The position numbers and the translations under genes are program-made. A stretch of 64,000 nucleotides of DNA from JAVBJN01 sp031546985. GTDB taxonomy: Bacteria; Bacteroidota; Bacteroidia; Chitinophagales; Chitinophagaceae. The notes below the pieces were generated by a model, which was not told the origin of the DNA, made no database searches, and saw only the letters and a list, made by a program, of their open reading frames with translations. Of the stretch, positions 58,714 through 64,000 are shown piece by piece. Numbering within the stretch: the first letter of the stretch is position 1; every line of letters begins with the position of its first letter. The stretch covers positions 40,879 to 104,878 of the forward strand of contig JAVBJN010000017.1 of assembly GCA_031546985.1 (NCBI GenBank), written 5' to 3'.

Positions 58714-58812
58714 TTATTCTGGTATACACGCGCCCCAAGAATGGCAAACCGGTGCAATACACCATGGCGGATTTACACAACATCCAACCACCGTAAGCAG
58801 TATGAAATTCAT
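58714..58812 (-). CDS. Possible 32-aa Cys-rich peptide
   Basis: Small frame starting ATG 58812, with AGGAGG ten bases ahead. It has a hydrophobic start MNFILLTVVG and five Cys in CCVNPPWCIAPVCHSWGACI before the stop. No homologue recognised; it may be noise. The rest of the 276-base gap (58625-58900) is AT-rich apart from the terminator. Confidence 0.25.
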   Translation of the reverse strand: MNFILLTVVGCCVNPPWCIAPVCHSWGACIPE

Positions 58813-58851
58813 GATCGGATAGCCTCCTGGTAATACCATATTAGCCCAACA

Positions 58852-58880
58852 AAAAAGAGCGCCATCCAAGCGCTCTTTTT
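58852..58880. terminator. Terminator after the VOC gene
   Basis: Perfect stem AAAAAGAGCGC (58852-58862) and GCGCTCTTTTT (58870-58880), loop of 7. Confidence 0.85.
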
Positions 58881-58900
58881 GTTTAATAACTATTGCTGTG

Positions 58901-59329
58901 TTATTTCTGTTCGTAGTCGTAGTTTACCATCCAATTAATGCCAAACTTATCGGTAAACATACCGAAAAAAGCACCCCAGAATGTTTTCTCGAGCGGCATA
59001 GTAACGGCGCCACCGGCAGAAAGACCATCAAACAATTTACGGGCTTCATCCTCACTTGCGGCATTGATAGATACGGCGAAGTTGGTGCCTTGCTGTATGG
59101 GAGGGCCAAAACCTTCCAGTGCATCGCTGCCCAATAAAAGCGTTTCCTTACTGATGGGCAGGGAAACGTGCATGATTTTGTTGCCTGCATCTGCAGGTAA
59201 AGGGTGCTCCGAAGGCATTTCACTGAACCTGCCCAGGTACTGAAACTCCCCACCGAAAACGGATTTGTAGAAGTTAAAGGCTTCTTCACATGTACCTTTA
59301 AAATTGAGGTACGGGTTAACTGCTGCCAT
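58901..59329 (-). CDS. VOC-family protein (PhnB/glyoxalase-like)
   Basis: A 142-residue protein starting ATG 59329 (MAAVNPYLNFKGTCEEAFNF). It has the family's YKSVFGGEFQYLGRFSEMP, HVSLPISKETLLLGSDA, GTNFAVSINAASEDEARKLF and the C-terminal FGMFTDKFGINWMVNYD. Two-beta-alpha-beta-beta-beta repeats fit the VOC fold. PhnB-like members lack full metal sites; the ligand is unknown. The longer open frame upstream is not protein-like. Confidence 0.87.
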   Translation of the reverse strand: MAAVNPYLNFKGTCEEAFNFYKSVFGGEFQYLGRFSEMPSEHPLPADAGNKIMHVSLPISKETLLLGSDALEGFGPPIQQGTNFAVSINAASEDEARKLFDGLSAGGAVTMPLEKTFWGAFFGMFTDKFGINWMVNYDYEQK

Positions 59330-59496
59330 AATTCTGATTGTTTTAGTTAAGTAATACGATTTGATTTGTTGTAATACTACCGGCACGAAAATAATTATTT
59401 TCCGGGCTCGGCACATAGGTTCAAATGTTATGCCATTGCTAATGATTCCTTGCTTTTTTAAACCATTATGTCCAATTGAAGCATTATTCTGACGGT

Positions 59497-60006
59497 TTAT
59501 GCACAACCCGGCATTTGACCGATCTGGTGCATATGCCTGCGGGTGTGAAACACTACAAATGAAACCATCTCGAAACGGGTAAGCGTGCCTAATAAAGGAT
59601 GCGTACAAAGGGCATCCGGAGGCAATGAAAGCACCACTTCTTCCAGCTGCTCGGCTGTGTTTTGTACCATGCGCAGCAGCATTTCCTTATCACAAGTCTT
59701 AAACTCCGGCTCCAGTTGCGGAGGCGCTTTCATTTTGTGATCAAAATCCAGGAAGATCTTTCTAAGGTGTGCCACATGTGCATCCATTGCCCGGTCTGCA
59801 GGAGCGCCGGTTTCATGCAGGGCCTGCAATACCGAAGCGCCGGAATGCATCAGGTGCATCACCACCTGTGCGGGCGTCCAACCTCCCTGGGGCGGCACCA
59901 GGTTCAGCACCTCTTCCGGTATTGCCTGTACCAGCATTACCAATGCCTGGTTAGTCTGTTTCAATTCCCCGGCTATCGCTGCCGGCCATTGGGTTTTGGT
60001 CAACAT
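59497..60006 (-). CDS. DinB-family protein
   Basis: A 169-residue helical protein with the DinB metal-His layout: MHLMHSGASVLQALHE near ~50 and VVFHTRRHMHQIGQM at the end. It has ALVMLVQAIPEEVLNLVPPQ and GGWTPAQVVMHL at the start of the fold. DinB/YfiT-like proteins are metal-binding thiol transferases or stress proteins; the partner is unknown. Single gene. Confidence 0.8.
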   Translation of the reverse strand: MLTKTQWPAAIAGELKQTNQALVMLVQAIPEEVLNLVPPQGGWTPAQVVMHLMHSGASVLQALHETGAPADRAMDAHVAHLRKIFLDFDHKMKAPPQLEPEFKTCDKEMLLRMVQNTAEQLEEVVLSLPPDALCTHPLLGTLTRFEMVSFVVFHTRRHMHQIGQMPGCA

Positions 60007-60181
60007 ACTTTTTTATTTTCAAGCTCCCGTTTTCCGGAAACTGCTATTGCAAAGGTAGCGCCACCGAACAGGTTTTGAGTGGTGTAAATACGGCAACTTG
60101 AAGGCCAAATGCGACAAATATCGCAGACGCAAACAGCCCCCGTATAAACGGAGGCTGCCTGGGTGCGCTATCCTGTATTGT

Positions 60182-62047
60182 TTACATCTTTGTAACCTTT
60201 ACATGGCTGTTTATTTGTCCGTCGGCAGTATACAGGTTAATCACATATTGTCCGGCAGCCAGCGCAGGAACCGGCAATTGTAATTGCTGACGACCCTGCA
60301 CCACCTGGAATGTCTGGTGGGTCAGCAATTTGCCATCTACCCCTATCATACGCACTTCAAGGGTAGCAGCACTCATTGCCTGCACATCCAGCGTTACCGA
60401 TTGCTGCCCGGCATCGAGCAGCGTGGGGTATACGTTTACCGTACTTGCCGTTGTTGCGGCAGTGACACCTTTACGGTAAAAATCGGGAGAAGGGGCACCT
60501 TTACAATCATCAGAAGTACTGGCTACACCGGCTTCGGCAAATGCCAGGGCAACTGGCGATACAATAATAGGCTTTAGGGAATAAGGCTCAGCGTAGAATG
60601 TTGCAGGGTACACACCACTGGTAATGGGAAAATGTTTAAACCCGCAAGCCTCCAGATTCTTATCTGCACTAATCATCCTAACCGCGGTTGTGCTACCTTT
60701 TTCCACAAAACCCATCATGGTGTATCGCTCATCGCGGCCGGTATGGTCTGGCAATGACAGCAGCGGCGTCATGAGGTAATAATTGCTTCGGGTACCAACG
60801 TTAAACTTGCTATACTCCACTGCATTAGGTGCGAGCCAGGGTGCGGTAAAGGCCTTGTTTAGCTTGAGCATGCTTTGTGGCCCCAGACCGGCGCTTTCTG
60901 ACATGCGGCTCCAGCAGGAAAGTACATAATAACTGTTATCAAGCGATACATCCAACCCTATGGAATGCAGCTCATCGCCGCCATCGGTGTACTGGTACTC
61001 CACAGCCGCACCACTTGCCAGATCTGGCGTAACCGTACCTGCCGCCGTAAATTTCTGCATAGCCACAGCCATGGTTGCTGATGGCCCGGCCAGATTAGAC
61101 CCTGCGGTATATGCCAGCACAAATTTGTGCGTTGGAGAGCCAGAACCATCTGCCTGAAAATCTACAATGGCGTGGTGGTTGGCAGCACCATAGGTATTCA
61201 TAAAATGGTAACCCTGGTTAATGCTTCCATCATCGTTGATAGCCATGTAAAATGCAGCATAACCTAATCCCATTTGAATGGCCCAATCTACCCCACCCGC
61301 AATAAAACTCTTACCATCGCCATTGGCCAGTGCGGTAGGCATTGTATTGATGGCCATAAGCTTTGAACTGCCAGTATAAGGGAAAGGCGACATAACAGCA
61401 TCACGTATTGAAAAAGGCATATCATATTTATTGCTCCATACGATAGATCCTGTGTTTCCGTTAATGCGCAGCGCGGTAACCACAGCATCGGAAGAATAAG
61501 CCCCACGGACACCCGGATCTTCGGGGCTGCCATTGGTTACAATAATATAATCGTTGGTACTGCTCTTGATCTTGGCGATACTCACTTTTGCGTTTCTGCC
61601 GGCATTCCAGTCGCCGGTGCTGCAAGGGTATTCAAAAGCCCATTCGGCCGCACTATGCCCGCCGCTTGCGGTAAACTTGGCGGCAAAAGGATTAATCGTT
61701 CTGCCACGCAGTATCCTGCCCACCACAATAAAACCTTTGTCTTCGGTAAGCACAAGCTTATCGGGATAAATAGAAACACCTCCGATAGTAATATTCCACA
61801 ATCGTTCGAAATTAATAGTCCCGTCATCAGCAAAATTGGTCAGGATCAGCCCTATGGGTGGAACAGCGGAGGTATACTCCGACGACAGCATCACAGATTC
61901 GCCGGCAGACTGGTTGCTGATATGATCGACCGCACTTACGTTTGGACCGGCACTGCTGTAATACGTTTTATTGTAGTAATAAGACTGCGCCACTGCGCTA
62001 TGGCCATACATTGCCATACCCAGAAATAGCATAAGCGTTTTTTTCAT
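60182..62047 (-). CDS. Exported protein with T9SS C-terminal sorting domain
   Basis: A 621-residue protein, start ATG 62047 with signal peptide (MKKTLMLFLGMAMYGHSAVA). The body has many Trp/Tyr/Asn-rich beta segments and looks like a propeller or WD-like repeat protein, but I cannot name the fold. The last ~80 residues form a type A sorting domain: VNVYPTLLDAGQQSVTLDV, LEVRMIGVDGKLL, LAAGQYVINLYTADG and KVTKM. By family knowledge this domain targets the protein to the cell surface through T9SS and is cleaved. Divergent from the AraC regulator. Confidence 0.82.
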   Translation of the reverse strand: MKKTLMLFLGMAMYGHSAVAQSYYYNKTYYSSAGPNVSAVDHISNQSAGESVMLSSEYTSAVPPIGLILTNFADDGTINFERLWNITIGGVSIYPDKLVLTEDKGFIVVGRILRGRTINPFAAKFTASGGHSAAEWAFEYPCSTGDWNAGRNAKVSIAKIKSSTNDYIIVTNGSPEDPGVRGAYSSDAVVTALRINGNTGSIVWSNKYDMPFSIRDAVMSPFPYTGSSKLMAINTMPTALANGDGKSFIAGGVDWAIQMGLGYAAFYMAINDDGSINQGYHFMNTYGAANHHAIVDFQADGSGSPTHKFVLAYTAGSNLAGPSATMAVAMQKFTAAGTVTPDLASGAAVEYQYTDGGDELHSIGLDVSLDNSYYVLSCWSRMSESAGLGPQSMLKLNKAFTAPWLAPNAVEYSKFNVGTRSNYYLMTPLLSLPDHTGRDERYTMMGFVEKGSTTAVRMISADKNLEACGFKHFPITSGVYPATFYAEPYSLKPIIVSPVALAFAEAGVASTSDDCKGAPSPDFYRKGVTAATTASTVNVYPTLLDAGQQSVTLDVQAMSAATLEVRMIGVDGKLLTHQTFQVVQGRQQLQLPVPALAAGQYVINLYTADGQINSHVKVTKM

Positions 62048-62208
62048 CTCAGAATATGCCGGTTGGTTTAAACGGCTATACCATTGTTTAAGAAATAAAA
62101 GACGGTTCGCTACAATACCCGTCATAACGTACAACTCAAACCAACATGCATAGTGCATTAAAACGTTTAATTCTTATAGCATGACTAAGTTATCAATCCC
62201 AATACATC

Positions 62209-62282
62209 CAATCGGGCCATAAACCCGTTCAATCGGGTCTTCTTACATTAATCTTAGTAACGAATTAACCCGTCTTACGTTA
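62209..62282. promoter_or_regulatory. Repeat-rich region between the T9SS protein and the AraC regulator
   Basis: Contains AATCGGG twice, ACCCG-TTCAAT-CGGGT as a hairpin, and TCTTACATTA (62241-62250) against TCTTACGTTA (62273-62282), a near-perfect direct repeat 32 bases apart. Possible binding sites for the adjacent AraC protein. No consensus promoter was found in the 280-base gap. Confidence 0.35.
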
Positions 62283-62327
62283 TAACAATACAACTGTTTA
62301 CATCAACCCAAAACCAACTATTCTACT

Positions 62328-63320
62328 ATGAAGATCGAAACCGTTATTGACTGGGATTTTGCCGGCAACTGGGTGCGCAATTGGTGCAACGATGCCGCTA
62401 TGCAGGTATTTAAACCTGTGCGGTTGGCATCGCAGGGTTGCAAATTTGCGTTTCGCACGCCAGATAATACCATAGAGCATATTGAACTGGTGAAAGACCA
62501 GATGGCCATTGTGTTGTATGATATGGCGCTGACCGATACCATGTCTGTTCGATGGGAGTCGGCACTCCATTTTTTCGGAATGTATTTCGATTTTAGCGAC
62601 GAGCCCAGCCTGAGCGCCGATATTCCGGCCACCAGTGCCAGCGGCCAGTATTTTATCGGGTACAGCTCTTCATTTTTTAAACCCACTTTTACATTGCAGG
62701 CCGCAAAGCGCATGAAAGGCATCAGTCTCATTATATCCGAAACCTTGCTGTACCAGTTGCTGGAGGAATATGATGAGGAAACCCTGCAATACCAGGCGCT
62801 GTTTAATTGGGAATCATTTGCCGGGGCCACTGCCATAAACAAGCATATGGTGCATATTTACCGGGAGGCTACGCATAAAATGTCGGTATCGGCAGGCGAA
62901 CCTTTTAGCAAGATATACCTGCAGGGCAATGCATACCGGTTGTTTTCGGTTTTTCTCACCCAATTGCTGAGCGAGTACAATAAGGATTATGCCAATGCGC
63001 CACATGAAATGCGGCAACTGGTATGGTTAGATCATCAGATTATGCAACACTTTTTGCACCAATTACCCAATATGGAGCAAGCCGCACAAATGGTTAATAT
63101 GAGCACGTCTAAATTTAAACGGGCTTTCAAAGCCGTGTTTGGAGATTCTTACTATCACCACTACAAAGACATTAAGCTGGAACAAGCCAAGGCCCTGTTG
63201 GTAGAAGGACACCTGAACATTAAAGAAATTGCCACGCAACTGGGCTACCGCTCAGGCGACAGCTTTGCAAAGGCCTTTGCCCTTAAATTTGGCAAGCAGC
63301 CCAGTAAAGTCATGAGGTGA
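62328..63320 (+). CDS. AraC-family transcriptional regulator
   Basis: A 330-residue regulator. The N-terminal ~220 residues (ETVIDWDFAGNWVRNWCND) have no recognised ligand domain. The C-terminal ~100 residues hold two helix-turn-helix units: MEQAAQMVNMSTSKFKRAFK and IKEIATQLGYRSGDSFAKAF, with the signature FGKQPSKVMR at the end. It probably activates genes nearby, most simply the T9SS gene divergent from it. The inducer is unknown. Confidence 0.9.
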   Translation: MKIETVIDWDFAGNWVRNWCNDAAMQVFKPVRLASQGCKFAFRTPDNTIEHIELVKDQMAIVLYDMALTDTMSVRWESALHFFGMYFDFSDEPSLSADIPATSASGQYFIGYSSSFFKPTFTLQAAKRMKGISLIISETLLYQLLEEYDEETLQYQALFNWESFAGATAINKHMVHIYREATHKMSVSAGEPFSKIYLQGNAYRLFSVFLTQLLSEYNKDYANAPHEMRQLVWLDHQIMQHFLHQLPNMEQAAQMVNMSTSKFKRAFKAVFGDSYYHHYKDIKLEQAKALLVEGHLNIKEIATQLGYRSGDSFAKAFALKFGKQPSKVMR

Positions 63321-63366
63321 ACATGCGTAACACTTTTACCTGATACTACCTTTTGGTAAGAGAACG

Positions 63367-64000
63367 CTACATCTTGATAATGTTTTCGGAAGCCAGGGGC
63401 ATTCCGTCTTTTATCACTTTTATAATATAGGTAGCCGATGGCAGCTTTGAAATGTCAATCTCGTCTTCCGCCGTAATATGCGGAACCGTTAAAACTTTTT
63501 GCCCTTTGTTATCAAAAACAGCTACATCAGCAAATCCAGTCAGGCCCTCAACCCGGATGTTTTTGCTGGTGGGGTTGGGTACAATTTTAACCACAGACGG
63601 GTTAAGGCATATACCGTTAACCACCTTTACATAAAAGGTTTCAGAATCGCCGTTCATATCCGTTTGCGTAAGCCGGTAATATACCTTATCCGCATTGTAC
63701 CGGCATATGTTATGGTCCCTGTACTTATAACCGGCTTCTGCGGTGTTGCTCTTTTGAGCGGGTACTTCTCCTATGCGATTAAACGTATGCGCATTTATAC
63801 TTTGCTCTATAATAAAAGCTTTAGTATTTTCTTCTGCTGCGGTACGCCATGTTAATATGGCATCCTGGCCAGACCGGGTTACGTTAAAAGAAAGTAACCG
63901 CAATGGAAGTGAAACGGGGTCAAGTATTTTCACTAACACTTCGGATGTATCGCTGCATCCCTGCGTGGTGGCACCTACAATGTAATATGTGCCGTCAGTA
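63367..64000 (-). CDS. T9SS-sorted surface protein, C-terminal fragment
   Basis: The reading frame is open to the right edge, so only the last ~210 residues are seen. It begins with an Ig/PKD-like piece TDGTYYIVGATTQGCSDTSE, then FNVTRSGQDAILTWRTAAEE and YYRLTQTDMNGDSETFYVK, a fibronectin-type repeat common ahead of T9SS tails. The sorting domain closes it: KIVPNPTSKNIRVEGL, VAVFDNKGQKVLTVPH, SATYIIKVIKDG. By family knowledge this tail directs export to the cell surface. The main domain lies outside the window. Convergent with the AraC gene (46 bases between). Confidence 0.85.
   Translation of the reverse strand, partial: TDGTYYIVGATTQGCSDTSEVLVKILDPVSLPLRLLSFNVTRSGQDAILTWRTAAEENTKAFIIEQSINAHTFNRIGEVPAQKSNTAEAGYKYRDHNICRYNADKVYYRLTQTDMNGDSETFYVKVVNGICLNPSVVKIVPNPTSKNIRVEGLTGFADVAVFDNKGQKVLTVPHITAEDEIDISKLPSATYIIKVIKDGMPLASENIIKM

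Noticed and set aside
59330..59608. Longer start for the VOC protein
   Set aside because: The extra ~93 residues are low-quality sequence and no homologue starts there; MAAVNPYLNF is the normal beginning.

Overview
The window looks like a chromosomal segment of a Bacteroidota bacterium, most likely family Chitinophagaceae (an inference from protein character, not a database match). Signs are type IX secretion (T9SS) sorting tails, two large TonB-dependent receptors with carboxypeptidase-like N-terminal domains, PorV/PorQ- and PorT-like barrels, RprY-like response regulators, and several Bacteroidota-type promoters (TTTG, about 19 nt, TAnnTTTG). I see no rRNA or tRNA genes, CRISPR array, prophage or insertion sequence. 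Coding density is high.

Layout. 1-5.6 kb: start of a GH20-like hexosaminidase, a TerB-like protein, cysE-cysK, alanine dehydrogenase, a metallo-beta-lactamase-fold hydrolase and a small barrel protein. 5.8-7.5 kb: an M14 carboxypeptidase gene broken by a frameshift. 7.5-14.9 kb: ruvB, an orphan response regulator, a DUF3108 protein, a flippase-like membrane protein, ruvC, a histidine kinase/response regulator pair, and greA-HIT. 15-24 kb: a three-gene cell-surface operon (TonB receptor, 1375-aa secreted protein, PorV/PorQ-like barrel). 24-36 kb: housekeeping genes (2-hydroxyacid dehydrogenase, rsmA, pepA, pdxA, secA, deoC, a SPOR protein, an M20 amidohydrolase, an RmlD-like reductase). 36.3-39.3 kb: a compact six-gene minus-strand operon of redox/stress proteins (pirin, FMN reductase, YceI, OsmC, GNAT, YjdI).

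40.8-55.1 kb is a sulfur regulon on the minus strand. Reading right to left: a promoter, a long 5' hairpin, a 36-aa peptide with eight cysteines in its last 15 residues, then cysH (APS-reductase type), cysD, cysN, a second cysK, cobA, cysJ, cysI, a TonB-dependent receptor and a siroheme synthase-TSUP transporter fusion. Next to it, metF has its own promoter, a SAM-I riboswitch and a terminator. Together these genes take sulfate through APS to sulfite and sulfide, make siroheme for sulfite reductase, fix sulfide into cysteine, and supply methyl groups for methionine. The region appears to be sensed at two points: cysteine (leader peptide, inferred) and SAM (riboswitch, textbook architecture).

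55-64 kb: an NADPH dehydrogenase-like flavoenzyme, a pepsin-fold PDZ protease, a coiled-coil/barrel protein, VOC and DinB proteins, two T9SS-tailed proteins (one cut by the window edge) and an AraC regulator.

The most interesting signal is the Cys-rich leader peptide and its structured flanks at 54,718-55,075. I read it as a candidate cysteine-responsive attenuator for the whole sulfate assimilation operon.
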